This document shows, one piece after another, positions 41,342-50,534 of a DNA stretch of 64,000 bases. The position numbers and the translations under genes are program-made. The notes below the pieces were generated by a model. It had not been told where the DNA came from. It made no database searches and saw nothing but the letters and a program-made list of their open reading frames with translations. Position 1 is the first letter of the stretch. Each line of letters starts with the position of its first letter. Source of the DNA: Marinithermus hydrothermalis DSM 14884 (GTDB lineage: Bacteria; Deinococcota; Deinococci; Deinococcales; Marinithermaceae); assembly GCF_000195335.1 (NCBI RefSeq), contig NC_015387.1, positions 125,001 to 189,000 of the forward strand, given 5' to 3'.

Positions 41342-42358
41342 ATGGTACGCATCGGGATCATAGGCGCGGGCTCATGGGCCAAAAAAGTGCACGCCCCGGC
41401 CTTCCACGCCGCGGGAGCAAAGATCATCGGGGTGTACTCCCGCACCCCCGCGCGCGCGAACGCCCTCGCGCAAGCGTACGGCGCCCGCGCGTACAGCGCG
41501 TACGAAGCCCTCCTCGAGGATGTGGACGCGGTCACGATCGCCACCCCGGACGACACCCACGCCCCCTACGCGACCCAAGCCGCGGCGCGCGGGGTGCACG
41601 TTTTCGTGGAAAAACCCCTGGGGCGCAACGCCGCCGAGGCCCAGGCCCTCCTCGAGGCCGTCCGGAAGGCCGGCGTGATCGGCATGACCGCCCTCACCGC
41701 GCGCGGCGACCCCGCGGCCGCGCACGCCCACGCCCTCCTCGCCTCCGGCGCGCTGGGCACGCTCTACTACCTCCGCGGCGTCTTCCACGGCGCGTACCTT
41801 GGGGACCCCACGACCCCCACCCCCTGGCGGGCCCAGGCCCAAATCGCCGGTCCCGGCGGCGTGGTGGGGGACCTCGGCCCGCACCTCTTCGACCTCGCCC
41901 GGCACCTCACGGGCCTCGAGTTCCGCGAGGTGCTCGCCCGCACCCAAGTCTGCCTCGAGCGCACGCCCCCCGCCACGAACCCCGACGCCGCGGCCATCCT
42001 GGCCCGCATGGACGGCCTGGACGCCCTCCTCTCCCTAAGCCGCGTGCACGTGGGGGAACCCCAGCGCCTCGAGCTCGAGCTCCAGGGAAGCGCGGGCGCC
42101 CTCAAGCTCCGCCTTGGTCCCGAGGGCGGTGCCCTCTGGCGCGCCGAACGGCCCGGCACCTACGCGCGGCTCGAGCCGCCCATCCCGCCCACCCAAGGGT
42201 GGGGCCGCCCCCAGTTCCTCACGCTCGCGCGGCGGTTCCTGGAGGGGATCCGGCAAGGCACGCCCCCCCAGCCGAGCCTCGAGGACGGCCTCGCGGCGCA
42301 ACGGGTGGTGGACGCCGTAGTGCGCAGCGCGGAACGGCACGCCTGGCGCGCGGTCTAG
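41342..42358 (+). CDS. Gfo/Idh/MocA family oxidoreductase
   Basis: 338 residues. Rossmann fold GIIGAGSWAKKVHAPAF, AVTIATPDDTHAPYATQAAARGVHVFVEKPLGRN (EKP motif with the catalytic Lys), and GGVVGDLGPHLFDLARHL in the catalytic domain. NAD(P)-dependent oxidoreductase acting on a sugar or related polyol; the substrate is not apparent. GGGGAGG precedes the ATG. The 3' end overlaps the convergent saccharopine-dehydrogenase-like gene by four bases. Confidence 0.9.
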   Translation: MVRIGIIGAGSWAKKVHAPAFHAAGAKIIGVYSRTPARANALAQAYGARAYSAYEALLEDVDAVTIATPDDTHAPYATQAAARGVHVFVEKPLGRNAAEAQALLEAVRKAGVIGMTALTARGDPAAAHAHALLASGALGTLYYLRGVFHGAYLGDPTTPTPWRAQAQIAGPGGVVGDLGPHLFDLARHLTGLEFREVLARTQVCLERTPPATNPDAAAILARMDGLDALLSLSRVHVGEPQRLELELQGSAGALKLRLGPEGGALWRAERPGTYARLEPPIPPTQGWGRPQFLTLARRFLEGIRQGTPPQPSLEDGLAAQRVVDAVVRSAERHAWRAV

Positions 42359-43440
42359 TCCACCGGCGCTGCCTCCGCGCGCACGCCGTACGCCTCGAGC
42401 GCCTCCCAGAACGCCATGTGCGGGAACCCCTCGGCCTCCGGAGCGAACGCGCCCGTGCGCTCCACACGCCCCTCTGCGAGGAACAACGCGCCCAGCGCGA
42501 GGGGTACCCCGGTCAGGTCCCGCATGCGCCCCGCGCCCCAGTACGCCTTGCGCTGGCCTGCGTGGCTCCCCTCGACCCGCCAGGCCGAGGCCGCCACCCC
42601 CGGCGAGAGCCGCTCGAGGGGCGGGAGGAGGGGCTTGAGGAGGCGCGAGACCCGCTCGCGGCGCGCGTGCGTGCGGAACAACCCCAGCCGCGCGAGAACC
42701 CCCCCCAGGCTGTTCAGGAGCTGCTCGGAAAGCCCGCCCTTCAGCTCGACGCGCGCCACCGGCAGGTACCGCGGCAGGGTCACGGGCTCCGGGTGGCCCA
42801 GGTAGTAGTTCAGGACCGTCCCCACCGGCGGAGGGAAGGCCACGGGCTCCGGCGCGCTGCCCGCCGGCACCCACTCGAACAACCCGTCCACGAACCGGGG
42901 CACGAACCCGTTAAAGGCGTACAGGGTGTGCAGCACGACCGCGTGCCCCTTCGCGTCCGCCGAAGCCCCCGCCCAAAAGATCCGCACCGCCTCCAGCCCC
43001 CCAAGCTCCGCATAGAGCCGACGCGCGGCCAGGTTCGTGAGGCCCGGCGTCCAGCCCAGCCCCGTGATGATCGCGATCCCCTTCTCCCGTGCTGCCGCGT
43101 CCAGCTCGAGCACGGCCTTGGCCGCCTCGTGGTCGTCGCACAGCGAGACGTACGGCACCCCCGCCTCGAGGGCCGCTTCGGCCAGGGGCCGCTCGAACAG
43201 GTAGAACGGCCCCAGGGCGCTGGCCACCGCGTCCAGGCCCGCCAAGGCCGCCACGAGGGACGCGCGGTCCCGCGCGTCCACGGCCTGGAAGCGCACCCGT
43301 TCGAACCGCTGCTCGAGGGCCCGCCCGGCCTCAGCGTTCGCGTCGAGGACCCGGACCTCCTCCACCTCGGGGCGCTCCGCGAGGACCTCTACCGCCCGGC
43401 TCCCCATGTCCCCGCACCCGCCGAGCACGCCGATCCGCAT
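42355..43440 (-). CDS. saccharopine dehydrogenase-like NAD(P)-binding protein
   Basis: 361 residues. An N-terminal Rossmann fold (GVLGGCGDMGSRAVEVLAE) and the family pattern DAVASALGPFYLFERPLAEAALEAGVPYVSLCDD, then GLGWTPGLTNLAAR. Similar proteins are annotated saccharopine dehydrogenase or carboxynorspermidine-synthase-like; which reaction applies is unclear and no lysine or polyamine genes are nearby. GGGAGG precedes the ATG; TACCCT near 43469 may be the -10. Confidence 0.8.
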   Translation of the reverse strand: MRIGVLGGCGDMGSRAVEVLAERPEVEEVRVLDANAEAGRALEQRFERVRFQAVDARDRASLVAALAGLDAVASALGPFYLFERPLAEAALEAGVPYVSLCDDHEAAKAVLELDAAAREKGIAIITGLGWTPGLTNLAARRLYAELGGLEAVRIFWAGASADAKGHAVVLHTLYAFNGFVPRFVDGLFEWVPAGSAPEPVAFPPPVGTVLNYYLGHPEPVTLPRYLPVARVELKGGLSEQLLNSLGGVLARLGLFRTHARRERVSRLLKPLLPPLERLSPGVAASAWRVEGSHAGQRKAYWGAGRMRDLTGVPLALGALFLAEGRVERTGAFAPEAEGFPHMAFWEALEAYGVRAEAAPVD

Positions 43441-43500
43441 ACCCGCCTCCCTTCCCGTGCTTACCCTCAGGGTAGCACGCCCAAAGCGCGGTCGCGGCGC

Positions 43501-43992
43501 TTAGCTCACGAGCTTTAAAACCCCTTTGGCCAGCGCGTACCCGAGAAGCACCAGCCCCCCGCTCCACGCGAGGCTAGCCAACGCCACCCACAGCACATAC
43601 CGCCCCCACGGCACGCCCGCCGCCCCCATGAGGAACGGGACCAGCGTACGCGCCACGGGCACGAACGGCGCGAGGAGGACCGCCCCCGCCCCGAACCGCC
43701 GCACGAACCGCCGGGCGCGCTCGAGGTGCTCCGGCCGCGCGCGCCGCTCAAGGGCCGGCCCCAACCGCCGCCCCCAGAAGAACCCCAGGACCTGCCCCAA
43801 GAACGCCCCGGCGTACGTCGCGGCCAGGAGGGGAAGAAGCTCGAGATGCCCCGCGGCAGCGAGCCCCCCCAGGGCGAGGAGCAGGCTGTCCCCCCCGGGC
43901 ACCACAACCCCGAAGAGGAACCCGGTCTCCGCGAGGAGGATTACGAAACTCCCCAGGTAAGGCGCTTGCTGGATGAACTCCGCGTACCCCAT
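43501..43992 (-). CDS. DedA/SNARE-associated family membrane protein
   Basis: 163 residues, four to five membrane segments, with DedA features: FVILLAETGFLFGVVVPGGDSLLLALGGLAA, GAFLGQVLGFFWGRRLG, RRFGAGAVLLAPFVPVARTLVPFLMGAAGVPWGRYV. DedA proteins translocate undecaprenyl phosphate or other lipids. It lies seven bases after the exchanger gene, so the two form an operon. Slightly shorter than the usual about 200 residues. Confidence 0.9.
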   Translation of the reverse strand: MGYAEFIQQAPYLGSFVILLAETGFLFGVVVPGGDSLLLALGGLAAAGHLELLPLLAATYAGAFLGQVLGFFWGRRLGPALERRARPEHLERARRFVRRFGAGAVLLAPFVPVARTLVPFLMGAAGVPWGRYVLWVALASLAWSGGLVLLGYALAKGVLKLVS

Positions 43993-43999
43993 GGGGCCC

Positions 44000-44935
44000 C
44001 TAAGCGTACAGGAGGATGACGTACCCCAGGTACGCGAGCAAAAGCGCCGCGCCTTCCCGACGCCCCAGCCGGTACCCGGTATAGAGGAACGGCCAGACCA
44101 GCACGCTGAGCCCCAGCATCACCCCAAGATCGAGCTGCACCGCGTGCGTCGCGACAGGCACGGGACGGACCAGCGCCGTGACGCCCAGGATCGCGAGCAC
44201 GTTAAACACGTTCGAGCCCACGAGGTTCCCCAGCACGATATCGCTCTCCCGCCGCGCCGCGGCCACGAGCGCACTCGCGAGCTCCGGGAGGCTGGTCCCC
44301 ACCGCGACCACGGTAAGGCCGATCACCCGCTCGCTCACCCCGAACCCCCGCGCGAGGTCCACCGCGCCCTCCACCAAAGCGTCCGCGCCCAGCACCAGCA
44401 GGCCCACCCCCGCCCCGACCCCCAACAGGTCCCTCCACACAGGCACACGGTCCGCGCCGTACGCTTCCACGAACTCGGCCTCCACCTCCGGCGGCTCCCG
44501 CTCCTGCCTCAAGAGGTACACCAGGTACACCCCCAACAGCAGCAGCAAAACCGCGGCGTTCGCTCGAGTCACCATGCCGTCCTGCACCAGCCCGAACATC
44601 AGGACGCTCACGCCCAGCATGAAGGGCACCTCGCGGCGCAAAAACCGCGCCGTGGTGCGTAGGGGGGAGATCAACGCGGCCAAGCCCAGGATCAACCCCA
44701 GGTTCGCGATGTTCGATCCCACCACGTTCCCCAGCGCGACCCCCGGCGCGCCCTTAAGGGCCGCGGTCACGGTGGCCGCGAGCTCCGGGGCCGAGGTCCC
44801 AAAGGCCACCACCGTGAGCCCCACCACCAGGGGAGACACCCCCAGGGCGCGGGCCAGCCGCGTCGCGCTCCGCACGAGCGCCTCCCCGCCCAAATACAAG
44901 AGCAGAATCCCGAGAACCAGCAGCACCCAACTCAT
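44000..44935 (-). CDS. Na+/Ca2+ exchanger family protein (CaCA, YrbG-like)
   Basis: 311 residues, ten predicted membrane helices in two inverted halves. Both alpha repeats are visible: VVGLTVVAFGTSAPELAATV...GNVVGSNIANLGLILG and VIGLTVVAVGTSLPELASAL...GNLVGSNVFNVLAILG. The acidic residue of each GTS(A/L)PEL motif is the cation ligand. It exports Ca2+ (or K+) in exchange for Na+. Co-transcribed with the DedA gene. Confidence 0.93.
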   Translation of the reverse strand: MSWVLLVLGILLLYLGGEALVRSATRLARALGVSPLVVGLTVVAFGTSAPELAATVTAALKGAPGVALGNVVGSNIANLGLILGLAALISPLRTTARFLRREVPFMLGVSVLMFGLVQDGMVTRANAAVLLLLLGVYLVYLLRQEREPPEVEAEFVEAYGADRVPVWRDLLGVGAGVGLLVLGADALVEGAVDLARGFGVSERVIGLTVVAVGTSLPELASALVAAARRESDIVLGNLVGSNVFNVLAILGVTALVRPVPVATHAVQLDLGVMLGLSVLVWPFLYTGYRLGRREGAALLLAYLGYVILLYA

Positions 44936-45512
44936 CGGGCCTTAGCCTACCCGAAGCCCCGCCGCGCCTGTACCCGGTCTGCACCCGGTTGGGGAAGCGA
45001 ACGCTTGGGGTGGGGGGAATAGACGCACCTTCCCGCACCCGTCACCGCCCGGGCCGCGGCCCTCGCTCCCAGATCCTGCGCGTGGTGCCCCTAGAAGGGC
45101 AGGCGCTCGAGGCGGCGCGCGCGGGGGGCTTTAGGAGCTTGCGTTGGGCGCGACCGAGGCCCTAGGGGTAAGGGAGGGCCCTGCCCTGACTGACAGGGGT
45201 GGGGTTACGTACATACAAGGCGGACGCGGCGGTTCGCTGTAGCGTGGGGGGCAAGCCTCGTGCTGACTAACTTCGCGGTGATGCGCCTTCCTAGCTGGGG
45301 AACAGTCAAGGTGTTCCGACCCTTCCTACACCCAGCTTGGCCGTGGGGTCCATACCTCCTTTACAACCGGGGGGAAGGATAAGAAGGTCGCCCTGCACCG
45401 CATGTGCTCGCGGGATTCCGCCACCAAGCGGCATACGTTCGACCGCCTTTGGGAGAGGCTAAAATAACCCAAGTACGGAAGAATTCGTAGCTAGAATTGT
45501 GCACGTAGGGCA
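44936..45512. other. intergenic region at island border; no intact gene, possible small remnants
   Basis: No intact gene. A 40-codon frame at 45260-45382 begins GTG after GGGGGG (LTNFAVMRLPSWGTVKVFRPF...), and a second frame ends at 45467 (...HTFDRLWERLK). Neither is recognised and both may be debris at the island edge. TAGAAT at 45492-45497 is a likely -10 for the gene at 45513. G+C falls towards the right. Confidence 0.4.
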
Positions 45513-48500
45513 ATGAAACCGTACGTTTTTATCGACTTAGAAGCGACGGGTACGGACCCTAACCAAGCTCAAATCCTGCAGATCGTAGCGTATAAAGAGG
45601 GCGCTGCTCCCTTCGAGGCTTTCGTTGACACTCCCGAACCCGTTTCGGATACGGACGAGATCTGGGGGTTTGTCGGATTTTCCCGGGAAAAGTACGATCG
45701 CCACAAGCGCCCGTTGGAAGAAGTATTAAAGGAGTTGCTCGAGTACGTGGGCGATCAACCGCTCGCCGGTCATAACATCCTCTTCTACGACATCCCCCTC
45801 CTCGAGCGCTGGCTAAGGGCGTGCGGCCTTGCCTTACCGCCCACCCCTGCGCTGGATACCCTGCGCTTGGCCCACTTGATCTTCCCGACCCCTCCCGACG
45901 AACGGCTTCGCGGTTATGGGCTGGGCGACCTGTACGCCTACTTTTTCGGGCGGCCCCTGGTCGGGGCGCACGATGCGTTGTTGGACGTGGCTGCTAACCG
46001 CGAGGTGGCTCGAGAGCTTTACAGGGTTGGAAAGCAGCGCGTGCCTCCGCCCGTTTTGGCGTTATGGGCCCACCTGGGGCTGGAAGAGGCGCGGTTTCTA
46101 GGGGCGGATCCCCCGGAAGACCCCGCCCTTTCCCTGCAAGAGGTGCTGAAAACCAAGCCCGGCATACCGTGGGTCTATAACGAGCACACGGAGGGCACGA
46201 GGGGGTTCCCTCGGGTGTGGGAGGATCCCGAAGCCCACCTTTCGTTACTCGGTTCGGTGCGTCCTCCGCAGATCGAGATGATGCGAGCGGTTCACGCGGC
46301 CTTCCAGGAGGGACGGCCCGTGATCGTTCAGGCGCCCACGGGGACGGGAAAGACGCGGGGGTACCTGTTCCCCACCCTGTACCAGTATGCTTCCCGAGCG
46401 GGCGGAGACGACATCCTGCCCACCGTCATCGCCACCCACACCAAGGTCCTACAGGATCAAGCCATCCGAGAACTTGAACGCATCCGGGATGCCGGCTACC
46501 GTGTTTCCGCGGTCAACATCAAAAGCGCACGGGATTACTTGTGCCTCGAGGCTTTAAAGGAGTTGGTTGAGGAGCACCCGTTCGTAGATGAGGCCGAGCG
46601 GGCCGCTACGGGGCTTTTGCTGCACTACGCATTCCGGGGAGGGTACGACCTGGAAGCCTTGCCGTTCTACTGGCATGGGTCTTCCGGATACCGGGCGGCC
46701 CTGTTTAAGGCACGCACCCATCCCGAGCGGTGTGTCCGGGGTAGGCACCAAAACTGCGCGTACTACATCGAGCTGGAACGGCGGAAACGGGCCAATGTAT
46801 GGGTCACCAACCAAGCCTGGCTGCTGGCCCACTTCGGGGGAAACCCTGAGGGGGATGCCGAAGCGTCAAACGAGGACGCAGAGGAACCACAAAAAGCGTT
46901 CTACTTAGTGATCGACGAGGCGCATAACCTCGAGCATCAAGCCACCGAGGCCTTTACCCGTAGGGTGAGCGGTGAGGCGTTGTTGCTCCACCTCCAGCGC
47001 CTCTACAACCCCCAAAGGCGCACCGGGCTGTTCCGTGATGATGCCCGCCCTCTGCGGATCCTGGGACAGGAAGCGGAAGACGCGAAGCAGATAAAAGAGA
47101 GCTTCTCTAAAATCAGGAATCAACTGGTTCCTGAAGCGCTAGAAGCCCTCGAGGCTTACAGCGCATCGATCGTCCACTTCGTGAAACAACACGGCCACGG
47201 GAACCCCCAGTACCAACTCACCCTAGAGTACAGTCCCAGGCTACAGCAAAAAAAGGAGTGGCCGGAACTGCGCCGTGATGAGGAACGGCTGGTCGCTCGC
47301 TTGAAGGCCCTCACCCACACCCTCCGCCAAGCGGTGCCTAAGAACAGCCGGTTGTGGTTCCGGGTGAAGCCTACCCTCGAGTACTTCAAGGCGTTCTGCG
47401 ATCTTGCGCGGGAGCGGGCGGGACTGTTCAAGGACGGTATGGACCCGAGCGTAGAGAACTTTGTGTACGAGGCCCGGGTTAACCACGAAGGGCTTTGGGA
47501 GCAGGTCGCCCAGCCCGTGGACATCTCGGTTGCTCTCGGTCGCTTATGGGAGAGGGCCAAGGGGATCGTGCTCACGAGCGCGACGCTGGACCTAGGGGAC
47601 GAGTTCAGATACGTCAAGCGGGTGCTGGGCCTCGAGAACGCCAAGACCCTGAAGCTCGAGTCCACCCTGCCCTATCACAAGGCCCACCTCATCATCCCCA
47701 CCCACCTCCCCGAGGCGCGCGGAAGCATGATGCGGCGCTTTTCGGGGATGCTCCACGAGGAACTCAAGCACCTCCTGCCGGCCGCGCATCGGAGCCTCAC
47801 CCTGTTCACGTCGAAGCAACGGCTGCACGAAGCTAAAAAAGCCCTGGAGGAACAGGTGCCCCACCTCCGCGCCCCGCTACGGCGTACGGAACGGGAGGAA
47901 GCCCTTCAATTCATGGCGGACGGGGCGAGGCCGGGGCATATGCTGGGCTCCCGTTCCTTCATGGAAGGCGTGGACTTCCCCAACCTCAAGCTGGTGAACC
48001 TCGAGCGCATCCCGTTCCCCGTTCCCTCCTTGCTGCTTTCCAGGCGCGGCGATCTAGCGGAAAGCCAGGGGTTGGATCCGTGGGCGGACGTCTACCTCCC
48101 CCAGGCCATGCTCGGTTTCGTGCAGGCGTTTGGCCGCCTGATCCGGGACGATCGCCAGGATGCGGGTGAGGGGGCGTTCGTGCTTTGGGACAAACGCATC
48201 ATCAACGCCCTTTACCAAACGAGGTTCTTCAACGCCCTACCAGACGGTGTGCACCAGCACGTGCCCGTTTCCCGGGACGCGTTTTATGACCTGCTCGCCC
48301 CCGTTCTCGAGGTGGAGCGCGCCCGCCTTCCCCAAGGCGAGCTCCTGGACGAGGACCTCAAAGCATTACGCCGCATTCAAGAGGGGCCAGGCACGCCCCT
48401 CGAGAAGGCGCTCGAGGTGGTTCGCACCTTCTGGAAGAACCTGGACCTAACCCGGGATGCGCGGGGTCGGACGCAGCTCGAGGGCATCGAGGCGGCCCTC

Positions 48501-50534
48501 AAAGGACGGCACCTGTTTGTGTTCTTACCCACGGGGTACGGGAAAAGCCTGATCTTCCAGGTACCTGCCCTGGTGCAGGGAGGGCTGACCGTCGTGATTT
48601 CCCCGCTGAAAGCCCTGATGTACGACCAGGTGGAGAAGTTGCGGGACCGGGGGGTTCCCGCGGCCCGCGTGGACTCGAGCATGCCGGCCGCGGAACGAAA
48701 GGCCGTCTACGACGAGGTCCGCAGGGGACGCGTCCACCTGCTCTACACCAGCCCGGAGCGTTTAACCAAGGACCAGAACCTCAAGCGGTTGCTGCAGGAG
48801 ATGGCCCGGGCCGGCCAGCTCCACCGCTTCGTGTTCGACGAGGCGCACTGCGTCGTGGAGTGGGGGCACGACTTCCGCCCCGATTACCTGGAGGCGGCTC
48901 GGTACGTCCGTGAGGAGGTCGGTAGGGAGGTGCCCATCACGGCTCTGACGGCCACCGCTCCCGTGAAGCTGCGCAACCAGTTGCGGGAGGCGCTGGGCCT
49001 GCAGAACGCCGAGGTCACGGTCCTGGAGCGCTCCCACGACCGGCCAGAGATCCGGTACTACACCTTCGCGTACCGGGGGAGCGACGCGCCGATCCAGAAG
49101 CTCGCCAAACTGACCCAGATCCTCGAGTGGATTGACGGCCAGGAGCCGGGGGGCAGCGTGATCGTTTATGTAGCCACGCGGAGGATGGCCGAGCGGTTGG
49201 CCTGGGCCCTGCGGCGCCTTGGTTTTGTGAGCGAGGCTTACCACGCAGGCCTGTCCGACGTGATCCGCGCGGAGGTGCAGGGGCGGTTCGAGGAGGGGGA
49301 GACCCCCATCGTCGTGGCCACCAACGCCTTTGGCATGGGGATCGACAAGAGCAATGTACGAGCGGTCATTCACTTCGATCCCCCGCAGAGCCTCGAGGCC
49401 TACCTCCAGGAGTCGGGACGGGCGGGACGGGACCGCCGTCCCGCCTACGCGGTGCTGTTGCACGCCAGTAACGATTGGGGCTTGATCCGGTGGCTCGCGA
49501 AACGCTTGGGCCACGATGAGTCGCACCTGGACGAGCTGCTCGAGTACCTCCGTGAGGAGGGGCCGTACTGGGGGTACCACAGGGACCTCAAGAAACGTCT
49601 CGACGACGCGGTAGGAGAGGGGGGACCAAGCCTGGACTCCCTGGACCGCCTGCTCAGCCACGCGGCCCGGTACGACCTCGTCCGGTACGAGTACAAGCCG
49701 GGGCGCATTGGCATCGTGGTGGAGGATCCGGAAGCGCTGGATGGGTTCTTGGGCCCGGAGGCCGCCCAGGAGCTGCGCAAAGCCAAGGTCGGCAGCGTGC
49801 ACCAGGGGGCGGTTGTTCTGGATATGGCCCGGATCTCCCCCAAGAAGGCGGAGTCGCTCGCCGACAGCCTGTACCACGCCTGGCGCGAAGGGGTGGTTCG
49901 GAGCTTCGTGTACTGGGAGCCTGCGCTCTACGTAGAGCGCGGCAGCGGTGGGGAGAAAGGGCGCGCCGAGTGGCGCGAAGCGCGTCAATCCATGCAAGAA
50001 CACGCCGAAGCGCGCGTTGAGGCTATGAGGAATTACGCGACGACCAACCTCTGCAAGCGGGAATTTCTCCTGCAGTACTTGGGTGAGGCAGCCTCTACGT
50101 GCGCGGGGTGTGGCGTGTGCGCGCGGAACCGCGAGCCTTGGGCCTTGGGGCGCAGCCTGGACCTAGAGGCGATCGCGCACGCATACCGTCCGGATGAGGT
50201 CATCCTGCGGTTTTTCCAGGAGGTGAGCGAACGGGGCCAGCACGGGCTGGGGTTGCGTAAAACGATCAACGCGCTGCGGGGTGTCCCGTGGCTCTTCGTC
50301 GCCGGAGAGGCGGAAGAACTCCCCCGCTGGATACAGCACAACACCCAGTTCGGTCGCCTGGCCTTTGTGCGCGAACGAGAGATCAAAAGCGCGATTGAAA
50401 CCCTGTGTAAAAAGGGTTACCTAAAGAAAGAAGCATTTAAGAGTGGCTACACGTACGCCATCACCGATGCGGGCCGTGAAGCGCTGGCAAAAATGACCCG
50501 CCGCCACTTGAAGCGAAGCGAGGTGGTTGTGTGA
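45513..50534 (+). CDS. DEDDh exonuclease - DinG helicase - RecQ helicase triple fusion
   Basis: 1,673 residues. Residues 1-165 are a DnaQ-like 3'-5' exonuclease (D8/E10 in DLEATGT, LAGHNILFYDIP, HDALLD). Residues about 235-900 are a DinG/XPD-type helicase: QAPTGTGKTRG near 272, several cysteines between motifs I and II (CVRGRHQNC) that could hold an Fe-S cluster, and DEAH near 466. Residues about 960-1,560 are a RecQ helicase: LPTGYGKSLIFQ near 1,006, FDEAHCVVEWGHDFRPDYL near 1,107, QESGRAGRDRRP near 1,299 and a zinc-binding cysteine cluster (CKREF...CAGCGVC). A winged-helix-like C-terminus ends the chain. Two opposite-family helicases and a nuclease in one chain suggest DNA unwinding coupled to degradation. 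It heads a four-gene overlapping operon; the stop overlaps the next start. Confidence 0.9.
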   Translation: MKPYVFIDLEATGTDPNQAQILQIVAYKEGAAPFEAFVDTPEPVSDTDEIWGFVGFSREKYDRHKRPLEEVLKELLEYVGDQPLAGHNILFYDIPLLERWLRACGLALPPTPALDTLRLAHLIFPTPPDERLRGYGLGDLYAYFFGRPLVGAHDALLDVAANREVARELYRVGKQRVPPPVLALWAHLGLEEARFLGADPPEDPALSLQEVLKTKPGIPWVYNEHTEGTRGFPRVWEDPEAHLSLLGSVRPPQIEMMRAVHAAFQEGRPVIVQAPTGTGKTRGYLFPTLYQYASRAGGDDILPTVIATHTKVLQDQAIRELERIRDAGYRVSAVNIKSARDYLCLEALKELVEEHPFVDEAERAATGLLLHYAFRGGYDLEALPFYWHGSSGYRAALFKARTHPERCVRGRHQNCAYYIELERRKRANVWVTNQAWLLAHFGGNPEGDAEASNEDAEEPQKAFYLVIDEAHNLEHQATEAFTRRVSGEALLLHLQRLYNPQRRTGLFRDDARPLRILGQEAEDAKQIKESFSKIRNQLVPEALEALEAYSASIVHFVKQHGHGNPQYQLTLEYSPRLQQKKEWPELRRDEERLVARLKALTHTLRQAVPKNSRLWFRVKPTLEYFKAFCDLARERAGLFKDGMDPSVENFVYEARVNHEGLWEQVAQPVDISVALGRLWERAKGIVLTSATLDLGDEFRYVKRVLGLENAKTLKLESTLPYHKAHLIIPTHLPEARGSMMRRFSGMLHEELKHLLPAAHRSLTLFTSKQRLHEAKKALEEQVPHLRAPLRRTEREEALQFMADGARPGHMLGSRSFMEGVDFPNLKLVNLERIPFPVPSLLLSRRGDLAESQGLDPWADVYLPQAMLGFVQAFGRLIRDDRQDAGEGAFVLWDKRIINALYQTRFFNALPDGVHQHVPVSRDAFYDLLAPVLEVERARLPQGELLDEDLKALRRIQEGPGTPLEKALEVVRTFWKNLDLTRDARGRTQLEGIEAALKGRHLFVFLPTGYGKSLIFQVPALVQGGLTVVISPLKALMYDQVEKLRDRGVPAARVDSSMPAAERKAVYDEVRRGRVHLLYTSPERLTKDQNLKRLLQEMARAGQLHRFVFDEAHCVVEWGHDFRPDYLEAARYVREEVGREVPITALTATAPVKLRNQLREALGLQNAEVTVLERSHDRPEIRYYTFAYRGSDAPIQKLAKLTQILEWIDGQEPGGSVIVYVATRRMAERLAWALRRLGFVSEAYHAGLSDVIRAEVQGRFEEGETPIVVATNAFGMGIDKSNVRAVIHFDPPQSLEAYLQESGRAGRDRRPAYAVLLHASNDWGLIRWLAKRLGHDESHLDELLEYLREEGPYWGYHRDLKKRLDDAVGEGGPSLDSLDRLLSHAARYDLVRYEYKPGRIGIVVEDPEALDGFLGPEAAQELRKAKVGSVHQGAVVLDMARISPKKAESLADSLYHAWREGVVRSFVYWEPALYVERGSGGEKGRAEWREARQSMQEHAEARVEAMRNYATTNLCKREFLLQYLGEAASTCAGCGVCARNREPWALGRSLDLEAIAHAYRPDEVILRFFQEVSERGQHGLGLRKTINALRGVPWLFVAGEAEELPRWIQHNTQFGRLAFVREREIKSAIETLCKKGYLKKEAFKSGYTYAITDAGREALAKMTRRHLKRSEVVV

